NCBI GenBank assembly: GCA_964034945.1
Contig: OZ035960.1
Coordinates: 76,048,585 to 76,112,584 of the forward strand
Source of the DNA: Chrysopilus asiliformis
Taxonomy: Eukaryota; Arthropoda; Insecta; Diptera; Rhagionidae
Length of the DNA: 64,000 bases
Direction: 5' to 3'
The position numbers and the translations under genes are program-made. Shown piece after piece: positions 1-9,999 of the stretch. The notes under the pieces were generated by a model that did no database searches, had not been told where the DNA came from, and worked only from the letters and a program-made list of their open reading frames with translations. Within the stretch, counting starts at the first letter, position 1; every line of letters starts with the position of its first letter.

Positions 1-245
1 GGTTCATTTTTGCCCATTAACGAACTTAGCCTCGAAAAACGGATCTGCTCAAAATTTCAAGTCTGTCAATCCGTGCGCCCGCAATCCGCGCCACAGACGG
101 ACAGACGGACGGACATGCTAAATGTAACTTTTTTATCATTCTAAACACACTGGTGTAATTCATTTTTTTGTGTGATGACGAGGTCTTGGCGTTACAAACG
201 GTAAGGTAAATCTAATATACCCTTTGGTTTCACCATACGGGTATA
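1..245 (+). repeat. Interspersed repeat family A, 3' half (copy A1)
   Basis: The copy is cut by the window edge. It carries the family landmarks: a segment beginning TTTGCCCATTAACGAACTTA, a short CAGACGGA-type run near 97-115, the GTGTGATGACG segment, and the terminal GGTTTCACCATACGGGTATA. The same order of landmarks recurs at 4186-4722, 36100-36550 and 46905-47482. No coding potential is seen. The transposon class is unknown. Confidence 0.85.
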
Positions 246-762
246 ACAAAACCAAAAACCAAAAAAATATTACAATAACAAATATTATAGTTTTGATTAT
301 TTCATCATATAGGATATGAAAGTTGCTCCTATTCGATTTTTATGTACTGACGATATATGTAAAATGGCATTCTAAATATTTTCGTCATTAATGATTTTTT
401 CTGTACGACCAACCGTTCTCGAGATTTTTTAAATTTTTGATTTGAAATGCAGGGGGTGATCTGATTGTGAGGAAATAAAGCTTGGAGTTTTATCTAGCCA
501 ACAAAAAAAAACCCCAATCAAAAATATTGATCCGTTCAAAAGTTATGGATTTTTGGCCGCCGAATGGCACTTTGGCCCCATAGTGCGTCCGGAATAAATA
601 ATAAGAGAAAAGGGGTGGTTCAATTTTTCGTATTTAACTTATGATAAAAGCTTGTTCTGGGGAAAATTTCAACTTTTCACCTAAATTGGTTGTTGAGTTT
701 TTGAATGGTTTTGTATAGTGGATTGCAAGATTATACCCAAATTTTTATCATATGAGATTCAA
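246..762. other. AT-rich non-coding stretch, no gene seen
   Basis: There is no open frame of interest, no splice-like exon and no terminal repeat pair that I could pair up. It probably belongs to the intron downstream of the Wnt10 exon at 1445-1523. Confidence 0.5.
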
Positions 763-1065
763 TTAACCCATTCGGTATTTTGATGCCATATGGCAACGCA
801 GTTAAAAGTTGCTAAAAAATTTGAATTGACTTATATTTATTTATTTTCAAACAATCTATTCTCATTCAGTGCACCTTTAAGTGCATTTGTGACCCAATTT
901 TGATTAGTTGAGTAAAAATCTGCACTACAGTGAACGTATTTGTGGAAAATTAAAAATTCTTATTTTTTTTTTGTTTTAAATGAATACTGATAGCTTAAAC
1001 ATCATTAATTTGTATAGAGAGTATTTTTAACCCCCATAGAAAAAAACATGTACCGAACGGGTTAA
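763..1065 (+). mobile_element. piggyBac-type MITE (copy 1) with TTAA target duplication
   Basis: A 295-bp non-coding body (767-1061) is flanked on both sides by TTAA. The ends are inverted: the left begins CCCATTCGGTATTTTGATGC, and the right, read inward on the other strand, begins CCCGTTCGGTACATG. A CCATATGG palindrome lies just inside the left end. TTAA duplication and CCC-type ends are the hallmarks of the piggyBac superfamily. The same element is present in opposite orientation at 17963-18254, and its ends resemble those of the larger piggyBac element at 6348-9366. Confidence 0.88.
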
Positions 1066-1444
1066 GATATCATCTCATCGCCATATGGATTAAGTTTGTG
1101 TTTATCTTATTACGTCAACAAGAAATTTGAGAATTTTGGTCTAATTTTCACGATTTTGAGAAAGAATTTGTCAACTGCAAATTTTCTGATTTCTTCATAC
1201 GACCAAGTTTCAAAATTATCAAATTTTTGTCCAAATCGTTTAGATTTTTATTAATATGTTCAAGTTTTTCCTTGTTTTAAAATACATCCTAAAGAATCCT
1301 TGTTTTGTTTTTGCCTTTATCATTCGTGAAGTTTTTTTTTAATAAAGGCAAAAACAGAACAGAACAAATGCTAATTATTAAGCGGTCAAAAACATTTCGC
1401 ATTTCAAAATGAATAAAAATACATCCTTGAGGTCAAATATTTAC
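1066..1444. other. Intronic sequence, no gene seen
   Basis: AT-rich DNA between the MITE and the donor site of the Wnt10 exon. I see no exon or repeat that I can name. Two T-rich or A-rich segments around 1302-1365 form a weak inverted repeat. Confidence 0.45.
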
Positions 1445-1523
1445 CTTTTTTAAGTAATTTAGAAGAATGGGGACTTTTACTTTTTGTGCTTAGTGATGAA
1501 CAATTCCAGCGATGCCACTGGAA
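1445..1523 (-). CDS. Wnt10: Wnt10-type Wnt, internal coding exon (cysteine/tryptophan-rich core)
   Basis: On the minus strand an acceptor (...TCTATAG) precedes 26 codons that read FQWHRWNCSSLSTKS and then a PHSS..LLKK segment. The exon ends with a single G before a GTAAAT donor (phase 1). The RWNCS core, preceded by ECQ at the end of the previous exon, is the conserved Wnt family signature. The following P-H-x-S-x-x-L-K-[KR]-G pattern fits Wnt10 better than other Wnt subfamilies. Wnts are secreted, lipid-modified ligands acting through Frizzled receptors. The next exon (expected to begin with the RESAF-type motif) is not found in 1-1444, so the gene continues leftward out of the window. Confidence 0.88.
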
Positions 1524-1580
1524 CTATAGACCGATAAAAATATATTACGTTGCCATTCATGAGATTAATATATCACTTAC

Positions 1581-1711
1581 CTGAATTTGACACTCTCGTA
1601 CTGCTAATTCCAAACCGTCAACTGCCGCTGAAGTAACATCACTTGCTTTGTAACATAGCTCTAACTGTTCCTTCGTTAAACCTGGAACTTTCCGACACGT
1701 TCCACGTACAT
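1581..1711 (-). CDS. Wnt10: Wnt10-type Wnt, internal coding exon (PGLTKEQ...ECQ segment)
   Basis: The minus strand reads DVRGTCRKV, then PGLTKEQLELCYKASDV, then AVRECQIQ, and ends CAG before a GTAAGT donor (phase 0). The intron to the next exon is only 57 nt (1524-1580), typical of flies, and phase 0 is kept on both sides. Two acceptors are possible: TTTCAAG at 1712-1718, used here because it leaves the exon in phase with the candidate upstream exon at 4808-4962, or TTTTCAG at 1729-1735, which would extend the exon to 1728. The conserved Cys of TCRKVPGL and of ELCYKASDV match the N-terminal part of Wnt10 proteins. The exon sits between TE-derived repeats but has no stop or frameshift. Confidence 0.88.
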
Positions 1712-1731
1712 CTTGAAACAAACACACCCTG

Positions 1732-2057
1732 AAAATTATGAAGTTGAGTACTTTACAAATATTTTTTGATTTCAGTAAACATGAATCATTTGAAACTTTG
1801 ACTAAATTTAATACAACATTTTGTAAAATACTACTATATATGTATAGTTTTAAAGTACCATCCAGGCTACGTAGGTTAGTTGCGGCAGAAATAATACCAG
1901 ATAGTGCATTTTGGACGGTAGACTGTAGAATGGTCTAAACCAGTTTTGCTAAGCCATGAGCACCAAGGGTAACTTCCAATGTCAAATTATCCTTTTATCC
2001 ATTGATTCTTCATGCTACCCGTTTCTTTTTAGCTTGTATGCCAACTGCATACATACG
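1732..2057. other. Intronic stretch, no gene seen
   Basis: Short plus-strand open frames exist here but have no recognisable motif and lie opposite the Wnt10 intron. I treat them as chance frames. Confidence 0.5.
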
Positions 2058-2292
2058 CATATGAAATACATAATCCACAGAGCTTCTATAAGAACAGAGG
2101 TTAAAATCATATTGAGCAGCAAAATATGGCGCGAAATTTGGGAATTTATCACTAGCTCGAAAGCTTTACGAAAGCTTTTTTCTGTTTGTGCTAATGATAA
2201 ATTCCCAAATTTAACGCCATATTTTTGCTGCTCAATATGATTTTATCCTCTATTCTTATAGAAGTTCTGTGCATAATCTATTTCCATATAAC
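2058..2292. repeat. Long intronic hairpin (foldback element)
   Basis: Two arms of about 90 nt, at roughly 2058-2153 and 2205-2292, are near-perfect reverse complements. Both contain TCATATTGAGCAGC and GGGAATTTATCA in mirrored order, around a loop of about 50 nt. Mismatches are scattered. It may be a small foldback MITE or a transcribed hairpin. No target duplication was resolved. Confidence 0.75.
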
Positions 2293-3681
2293 CCGTTCTG
2301 CTTCTACTTGTGCATTTTGCATATCATGGAGCTTTCTTGAGTTCGAAGTAGGACCGTTTAAGGAGGATCTCCATTGTCATGATTTCTGTAACTGCAAAAA
2401 AATACAGAAAACTAGAGCAAGATAGACTTATATAGATCTAAATAGGAATGACTGAATACAAGTATAAACGCTATCCCTTCCAGTTTTACAAATTTATAGC
2501 TAACATATCAAACCTTATGCTATGGATATAATGTTCAAATTGGCATAACAATAAAGCTATAGAGATGTATAATTTTCAACCACTACATGAAAAATGACAG
2601 CTACGCTATAATATCACTTTGGATGTGTCTGTGCTCACTTACAGGGACAATGTGTGATTGTAGTAGAAATCGCTATAAAAAAGTTCAAGTCCGTCAACTG
2701 TAACCATAAAATCGCCATAAAAAAAGAGGAGAAATTATTTTTGCAGTTGCCGACAAATTTTTGCAGTTGATTCTTATCTCCCTTTCTCGCCAAGGCATCT
2801 TCACATAAATGTGTCTCTATTTTTTTGCAGTTGGGAACAGTCATGGTAATGGAGGGCCTCCTTTATACGGACATTGACTGAAGCAGTAGTGTATTTCGTG
2901 TGGCGAAAAAATTAACACTGCTGAAAACCATGCCCCAAAAGACGACACGAATTTTGGTTATGGTAGTTTTTTTATTCGGTGTAATAACACAATGGAATGT
3001 TTAATATATTTTCAGGAAATTATAACAACAAAAAAATACAATTTAAATAGGCATTTTCAGCCATTCCATAAATTATCGATTGATAAAATTAATGTTTTTG
3101 TTTTTACGAAATCATTTTTATTTTCCGATTGTAATTCGGAAATTTCTTATAAATTTTTTTCATTATCAAACCAATTTTTAAAATAGAGTAAAACAATTGA
3201 CAGTGTGTCAAAAACCAAAAAGCCAAAAAAGAGCTCTCAACAAAGTTTGGACTTGGCTTGAAGAGCAAATCATATAAACACATAAATCGCTTGCTAGTGG
3301 TAGTGGATACCCGAGAACTTTCAAAGACCTGCCTGGGCTAAACTATTCAACAAAACTTAAGCTAGTCTGAACTTTTTCACCCGTGTTGTAACTAAAAAAC
3401 ACAGCACTTGAGGTTCAGCCAGTCTGACAGCTGCCGATGTGTAGGACTTCTCTGAGCGTGGGTCGGATGTGTGCCAAATTTTAAGCCGCAAAATAGTAAC
3501 CAGGCATTTTGATACCTGGTCTTTTTCCTTTCCATCAATTGAGAGAGTCGATATCATCACATCAATCTTAATAGTTAAATAGTCACGAAGATTTTATTCA
3601 TTGTAAAATTCTTCAGTACGGTTTCAGAAAACTTTCGTAAACCAAAGAAATTTTGTATATCATCATACTATGTAATATATA
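2293..3681. other. Intronic stretch, no gene seen
   Basis: AT-rich DNA with only short chance frames. The phrase TTTTTGCAGTTG recurs near 2740, 2759 and 2822. Nothing matches a protein family or RNA gene that I know. Confidence 0.45.
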
Positions 3682-4096
3682 AACATAACAAAAGCTATAA
3701 TTGCCAATATGGGGGGTAACCCCCTAATGGTTCATTTTTGCCCATTAACGAACTTAGCCTCGCATTTTACGAAAAACCCGTATGGTGAAACCAAAGGGTA
3801 TATTAGACTTGCCTTACCGTTTGTAACGCCAAGATCCCGTCATCACACACAAAATGAATTACACAAAAAATCAAAAATGCATCTCATCAAAAAAGTCCAA
3901 GAACAAAAGTTATTTAGGATATGATTCTACATAAAACTTTCATACATCAAAATCCGATTGAAATATATTTTAAAAAATTTTATTGAAAAGTTTGACTTTA
4001 AAGTGGAATTTTGACACAACTGTTCGTTATTCACTTAAATCACCATACGGGCTTTCAATAATTGCCAGATGGGCAATTATAGCTTTTGTTATGTTT
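3682..4096 (+). repeat. Family A repeat, inverted-end copy (A2)
   Basis: The left end, ACATAACAAAAGCTATAATT, is mirrored by AATTATAGCTTTTGTTATGT at the right end, so this 415-bp copy is a foldback with both termini. The interior is a scrambled family A body in which the GGTTTCACC segment appears reversed. It differs in architecture from the A3 copy 90 bp downstream. Confidence 0.8.
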
Positions 4097-4185
4097 AAAT
4101 TAGCGTGACCATTTTTTTTTGAGCCAATAGGGAGAAAATAGGGGGGGGGGATAAAGGGGGCTGAAAAATAAGCTCTGAAAGAAAA

Positions 4186-4722
4186 ACATAACAAAAGCTA
4201 TAATTTCCAATCTAGCAATTATTGAAAACCCGTATGGTGATATTCGTTTCAAAATTCCACTTTGAAGTCAAACTTTCCAATAAGATTTCTTAAAATTTAT
4301 GCTAATCGGATTTTGATGTATGGTAGTTTTATGTAGAATCTTATCCTAAATAATTTTTGTTCTTGGACTTTTTTGATAAGATGTATCGTTTTTGAGATAT
4401 TCACAAAAAACTTCTTTGTTCGTATGGGGGTACCCCCCCACCCCAATCCCCCCCCTACCTAATTGTCCATTTTTGCCCATTAACGAACTTAGCCTCGCAT
4501 TTTACGAAAAACGGATCTGCGCAAAATTTCAAGTCTCTAGCTCAATCCGTGCGCACGCAATCCGCGCCACAGACGGACGGACGGACGGACATGCTAAATT
4601 CAACTTTTTTTATCATTCTAAACACAATGGTGTAATTCATTTTTGTGTGTGATGACGGGATCTTGGCGTTACAAACGGTAAGGCAAAGTTAATATACCGT
4701 TTGGTTTCACCATACGGGTATA
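4186..4722 (+). repeat. Family A repeat, near full-length copy (A3)
   Basis: It runs from ACATAACAAAAGCTATAATT to GGTTTCACCATACGGGTATA (537 bp). Landmarks in order: the CCCGTATGGTGAT subterminal block, the GATATTCACAAAAA segment, a G/C-rich homopolymer patch near 4425-4458, the CCCATTAACGAACTTAGCC segment, a short GACGGACG run, and the terminus. It ends 85 bp from the donor of the candidate exon at 4808-4962, so it lies inside the Wnt10 intron. Confidence 0.85.
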
Positions 4723-4807
4723 AAAATAATGTGAAAAGTGAGATTTTTGGGAAATGCCAAAAAGTTTTGTGCGTCTATTGATAAGTTTTGTTTTTGTTTT
4801 GCTATAC

Positions 4808-4962
4808 CTGTTAAATTGTGGTCAAAAGCCAGGTTCACTCTGGTGTTACTTAATTGCAGTGAACTATTAGAATCTGAAACATTTAAGGTCGGTCCAGCAT
4901 CCACTTCTATCGCCAAATTGTAGACATGAGCAGAATTTCCGATATTTGCTTCCGGCAGTCCA
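4808..4962 (-). CDS. Candidate upstream exon of the Wnt10-type gene
   Basis: On the minus strand a strong acceptor (TTTTTTTAATTACAG) opens a 155-nt exon that ends at ACAG before GTATAG. It reads GLPEANIGNSAHVYNLAIEV, followed by a Ser/Asn-rich stretch with three possible N-glycosylation sites (NVS, NSS, NLT). The donor is phase 1 and joins in frame to the 1581-1711 exon when its TTTCAAG acceptor is used, giving ...NLT-D-VRGTC. The Wnt N-terminus is poorly conserved, so similarity cannot confirm the call. The evidence is splice-site quality, phase and orientation. The first base completes a codon, so another exon must lie upstream; it was not found. Confidence 0.5.
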
Positions 4963-5196
4963 CTGTAATTAAAAAAATATAATAGATTCAAAATAGTCAT
5001 TCCATATATAAAATATCAGTCTTGATCAACACATAACTTTCCTCTTAATTATTTAGTTAATTATTTAGTACAATAAATTTCATAGCAATCCATAAAGAAA
5101 ATGGTATTCACAATTTCGCTTGTTAAAAAGTTTCGTCTAACTTTCGTTGTGTTCTTATGGCAACAGTTTTTTGTGAATTATTTTAATAGTTGCAGT

Positions 5197-5275
5197 TGTA
5201 TTGCATTCGGGGATTGTTGTATTGCATTCGCGGATTGTTGTATTGCATTGGCGGATTGTTGTATTGCATTGCGGG
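5197..5275. repeat. 21-bp tandem repeat, about 3.7 copies
   Basis: The unit TGTATTGCATTCGCGGATTG plus T repeats with one to three changes per copy. On the minus strand it lies at the end of an open frame (stop at 5178) that would encode NAIQQSA repeats. That frame has no other support and is not annotated as a gene. Confidence 0.8.
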
Positions 5276-5380
5276 GAGACGATAAATATTTTTTAAAACT
5301 GTTTTCTTCTATGGAAAACGGATCGCTGGTATCGCGAAGAAGTTGACTTGGTAATCCAACATATGTCTTTAAAAAAGCAA

Positions 5381-5861
5381 TACAGTAGAACACGCTTAAA
5401 TGCACATCGAACTTCGCAGAATTTTATGTGCATTTATCCGTGTTTTGCATTTATCCGTTGCACGGAGAAATACACATTAATGTGCAATTATGCGAGTCAA
5501 AGATAAATATGAAACTTTAATATTCCTGTAATAAACATTTAAATTCAAATAGGCTACACAAAAACAAAGAATCTAATTAAGAATTCATTTTATCACTTAA
5601 AAATAACAAAAATCACATTTTTTTTGGTGTGATTACATTTTATTTTTGCACATGTGCATTTAAGCGTGTAAAATTTCCTGTAATTTATACTTTTGCGGTA
5701 TGAAAATGGTTGCATTTAACCAAGTATTGCAATTAAGCGTGTTTAATTTATCCGTGTATATTTATATGAAAAATGCTTTAAAATCCTCCAGGCACAAATT
5801 TTGCGTGCAATTACACGAGCTTTGCATTTAAGCGTGTTGCATTTAAGTGTGTTTTACTGTA
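5381..5861. mobile_element. pogo/Tigger-type MITE with TA duplication
   Basis: A 477-bp body (5383-5859) is flanked by TA. The left end is CAGTAGAACACGCTTAAATG, and the right end read inward is CAGTAAAACACACTTAAATG. CAGTA ends with a TA duplication are typical of pogo-like Tc1/mariner elements. The GCATTTAAGCGTG-like core recurs many times inside in both orientations, probably as transposase-binding-type subterminal repeats. No coding sequence is seen. Confidence 0.85.
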
Positions 5862-6347
5862 TCAATGGATTATTCATGGTTTTAAATCACATCCTTTTAT
5901 CTTACCGTTCTTCTTCTGCCACAATGTCCATAATTGGAATCATAAAATCAATTTTTTTGATTGAAAAAAAAAAATATTACTTCCCAAACAACTAAAATTT
6001 ATTTTTGTTATCGTAACAACACTTTTGACCAATTCTAACAAGCAATAGTGCACTCTGAATACGGTTTTATTTGACAATTTTTAACTTAACAATATTATCG
6101 AAAGTTCGTAGCAAGCAAAGTGAAATGTGAATACCGATTTCTGTTTAAACAATTGTTATGGGTATTAACAAGCAATAATAGCTTTTGTGAATAAGCATGA
6201 ATATGTAAAAAAAATATTTTTTCAAATAATCTGAGAACCGTTAAAGATACGTAAAAAGCGTTAAAGGAATAAATGCCGGAAGTTTAATTTCCTTTGAATT
6301 TGGATATATGCATAGTTTGCGAGAGATTTTCAAAAAACTGATTTTTT
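5862..6347. other. No gene seen
   Basis: AT-rich stretch between the pogo-type MITE and the piggyBac element. One donor-like site on the minus strand (5901-5905) is discussed among the rejected observations. Confidence 0.4.
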
Positions 6348-6721
6348 TTAACCCATTCAGTCCGATTTTTGAAATAGCCGTATAAAAAATCAAACTTTGT
6401 GTTTTTTTGAATATTTATAGGACTAAAAAATATTTTCTATAGAAAAATTGGTCCTTGGAGTATTCAGGATCTTCCTAGGACTTGTTACCATATGGTAACA
6501 ATATCGTTTAAGGTAGTTAAAATGATGGTGAATCATTTGAATAATTTTAAGTATGAAAATATCATCTCGTGGTAGAAATACCACTTATTGAAACTATTTT
6601 TTTTAATATAAAATTAAATTTTTTATTCAACAAATAACAAAAACAAAAGTTTGTTATATTCAGTCTTATAATACTAAGAATTCATAGAAAATGAGGAACT
6701 AAGAGTTACATTTCATATAAA

Positions 6722-8038
6722 TTATTTATGTTTTTTGTGAAATAAAAAAAAGCAATTTGTTTCTTTATTAGGAACACAAAGATGAATAGGTCTGTTCGAT
6801 ATAAGTCCTGGACTTACTCCGAGTATTTTTACTTTACTCCACAAAATGGCGCATTTTCTTACTCTGAATTTGTTTTTATCGAACAACTTGGAGTAAGTTC
6901 AGAGTAAATCACTAACTCTATATTATGAGTTTATAATTATAGATTATAAAATATAACAAATATAATAAATAAAACCCGCACCTACTCAAGAATATATATT
7001 GGAAATAATTTATGATGTCTTTTGTTGCATTTCTTCTTCCAAACACTGTAAAAGAGTGGTTATGTCTGACAAATATCAGCTCTGAAAAGTTTACTCCAGC
7101 TAAAAGCAAGAGTAAATAAGAGTAAGTCCAGGACTGTCCTGGACTTACACTTTTCTGTTCGATATGTGTTCGGAGTAAGTCCAGGACTCATATCGAACAG
7201 AAAAGAGTAAAAATTTTTACTCCGAGTAAGTCCAGGACTCATATCGAACAGACCTGAATATCACATTTGTCGCATTTCATACGACTAGTTCCGGGGCAAC
7301 CTTCCATCTTACACCTTCCTCGTTTTTCTTCATACACTGGCCAATGGTTGTTAGAATCATATCGTACTGATATACCTGGCCTAACTCCAAAAATTTTTCG
7401 TGGTGGCAACGTTTCTTCAGTATCGCTGGTGTTAAGTTTGCTTGGCCTGCCACGTTTACGGGAAGGTAATGTTTCTGAAGAATACAGCAGTCCTTCGCAA
7501 ATTTCGGATCTGAATTCCAATAAATCTAGACATTTCGTGTTTGCTCGTTCAACATTATCTCTTTTATACTCTAGCCAGGCATTACACACCGACAAGTCGA
7601 CGAAATGGTCGAACAACTTCAGTGGCCATTTTTTGGATTTGATGGATATGCGATACAATGATATGAGGAAGTCAATTTTGTCGACACCGCCCATATGTCG
7701 ATTGTACTGGTATACAATTTCAGGTCTCTTGATCTCTATGAACTGTTTTTTTGCTGCACAAAACCTCTTTACTTCAGATAGTGGAAACGACCCATATAAA
7801 GATGAAGCAAGTTGCACTATTGCATTGTCTAACCAAAGTAGAACAAATATATTCGTTGTAACTTCGCAACGATAATCAAAACTGCCCCTTCCAAGTTTTT
7901 TCAGTTCTTTTTCCGTTAGCATAGAATTACCGCATCCACGTGATCTGTTTGAACGTAGGGTACCTGTTGCATATATTCCTAGTGTATCAATCAAAGGAAT
8001 GGTAGTGAAATAATTGTCGAACATGATTCGATGGGGTG

Positions 8039-8039
<1 letters not shown>
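6722..8039 (-). pseudogene. piggyBac transposase (DDE_Tnp_1_7), C-terminal half, split by a MITE
   Basis: The main open frame (7239-8024, 261 codons from the first Met) begins inside the catalytic domain with FDNYFTTIPLI and ATGTLRSNR. It continues through the QLASS segment and the conserved YNRHMGGVDKIDFLISLYRI block, and ends in the Cys-rich finger (CPGTSRMKCDKCD). PiggyBac transposases excise and reinsert DNA at TTAA. The frame is cut at 7255 by a MITE. Beyond the MITE (6722-6788) the same strand and frame give the rest of the finger, with LCVPNKETNCFFLFH and a stop, so coding resumes exactly when the MITE and one target duplication are discounted. The N-terminal catalytic aspartates are missing because of the cassette at 8039-8649. 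Confidence 0.9.
6789..7254. mobile_element. MITE inserted in the piggyBac transposase, 6-bp target duplication
   Basis: A 466-bp non-coding element with inverted ends GGTCTGTTCGATATAAGTCC and GGTCTGTTCGATATGAGTCC (read inward), continuing with TGGACTTACTC. It is flanked by TGAATA at 6783-6788 and 7255-7260. The GAGTAAGTCCAGGACT motif is repeated inside near both ends. A 6-bp duplication does not match piggyBac (TTAA), Tc1/mariner (TA) or hAT (8 bp), so I leave the superfamily open. Confidence 0.85.
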
Positions 8040-8649
<610 letters not shown>

Positions 8650-8812
8650 AATATTATTTTTACAAATTCGTGCGGTTTCAGTTGCCTCGTCAGCTTTAGT
8701 TATTTCTGCGTGAGTAAACTGGTCACGCTGATCGGTCCTTTCTAAATTCAAAAACATTTCAGAAATCATTTCATCAACTGGATCTTGATCATCACAATCC
8801 TCTATATGCGTC
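8650..8812 (-). pseudogene. Probable piggyBac transposase N-terminal remnant
   Basis: Minus-strand frame upstream of the cassette. It reads an acidic IEDCDDQDPVDEMISEMF and then FLNLERTDQRDQF, with a stop upstream of it. An acidic N-terminal region is usual in piggyBac transposases, and the position, strand and enclosing element fit. The sequence itself is not diagnostic. The segment between this and the FDNYFTT block, including most of the DDE domain, is missing. Confidence 0.4.
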
Positions 8813-9414
8813 TAAAATCTCCTGGTCTGTTTTCAAATATTTTTTTCGGTTTGACGGTCCTGAAATTTCAAATTTGGTATTTTATAACCAAAACATGATA
8901 AATAAAGCGATATTAGAAATTTGTTACCACATGGTCACAGTTTTTGAATGGAATAAATCACACCATTATGTAGAATTGTTACCGTATGGTAACACATAAT
9001 TTCAACAAATGTTTTCCATAGCTTTAATTAACAAATTCTATAACATTTCATAAAACTCATAAAATTTAATTCAACAACTAAAGATATGGTTCGTTTAAAA
9101 TGAAATAATTAGAAGTTTATTAATATTTTTAAAGAGTTAAAAAATCACTTACCTTGAAGAGAATCCATTGTTCACAAAACGAGACTTGAAGGCGGGGAAA
9201 TAAACGTCAAATGAAATAAAACTTAATCACAACTAACTACATTTGAAAAATCTAAATGTTGCCAACTTCAAATTTTAATTTTGTGGATTTAATTAGATAT
9301 TTTGAGGTTTTTTAAGCTAATTTAGCAAATGTTACCGTATGGTAACAAAAAGACTGGAAGGGTTAAATATCTTAGAGGTACAAAAAAAACCGTTAAAACA
9401 GTAAATGTAAAAAA

Positions 9415-9622
9415 CTTTATATCCCTTAAATTTTGCTATATTCACTTTTTCCCAAAAACGTATAAGTTTTGAGAAAAGTAAAGTTTTTTTTTGCTAAATA
9501 ATTGTATGGGAGGTAACCGTTATATCCCTTAAATTTTGCTATATTCACTTTTTCCCAAAAACGTATAAGTTTTGAGAAAAGTAAAGTTTTTTTTTTGCAA
9601 AATAATTGTATGGGAGGTAACC
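9415..9622. repeat. Direct tandem duplication of about 105 bp
   Basis: Two copies in tandem run from TATATCCCTTAAATTTTGC to TGGGAGGTAACCGTT and differ only in a T-run and one base. The near-identity implies a recent duplication. Confidence 0.85.
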
Positions 9623-9817
9623 GTTAGAGCTACCTTTACTTTTCCTAAAGTTAATAGCAAACTACAATTTTATAAAACTTATTAACAAAAAATTTCAAAT
9701 CGCTAGGTCAACGCGTTCTCAAGTTATTTAAAATACGTACAACTGGCAGACCGACATACAGACAGACAGATGCATGGACATCCCTATAATTTTGCCTGAA
9801 ACGGATTTCGTCTGTCA

Positions 9818-9990
9818 GGTCTGTCAGGTCTGTCAGGTCTGTCAGGTCTGTCAGGTCTGTCAGGTCTGTCAGGTCTGTCAGGTCTGTCAGGTCTGTCAGG
9901 TCTGTCAGGTCTGTTAGGTCTGTCAGGTCTGTCAGGTCTGTCAGGTCTGTCAGGTCTGTCAGGTCTGTTAGGTCTGTCAGTCTGTCAGTT
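9818..9990. repeat. 9-bp tandem repeat (TCTGTCAGG)n, about 18 copies
   Basis: A nearly perfect array with two TCTGTTAGG variants and a shortened last unit. It follows a GACAGACAGA-type stretch of an interspersed repeat (9747-9772), from which it may have expanded. Not coding. Confidence 0.9.
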
Positions 9991-9999
9991 TTCGAAAGA

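Noticed and set aside
5178..5372. Minus-strand open frame reading LPSQLLRDTSDPFSIEEN and NAIQQSA repeats, with an acceptor-like start
   Set aside because: The repeat part is a 21-bp tandem array, there is no donor site, and no family is recognised. Could be a real exon, but I cannot support it.
5906..5943. Minus-strand exon-like stretch with start codons and a good GTAAGA donor, in phase with the candidate exon at 4808-4962
   Set aside because: Only 12 codons, no signal peptide as a Wnt would need, and an in-frame stop shortly upstream. Phase agreement alone is not enough.
7267..7875. 202-codon plus-strand frame
   Set aside because: It is antisense to the piggyBac transposase, which explains its openness; it has no domain of its own.
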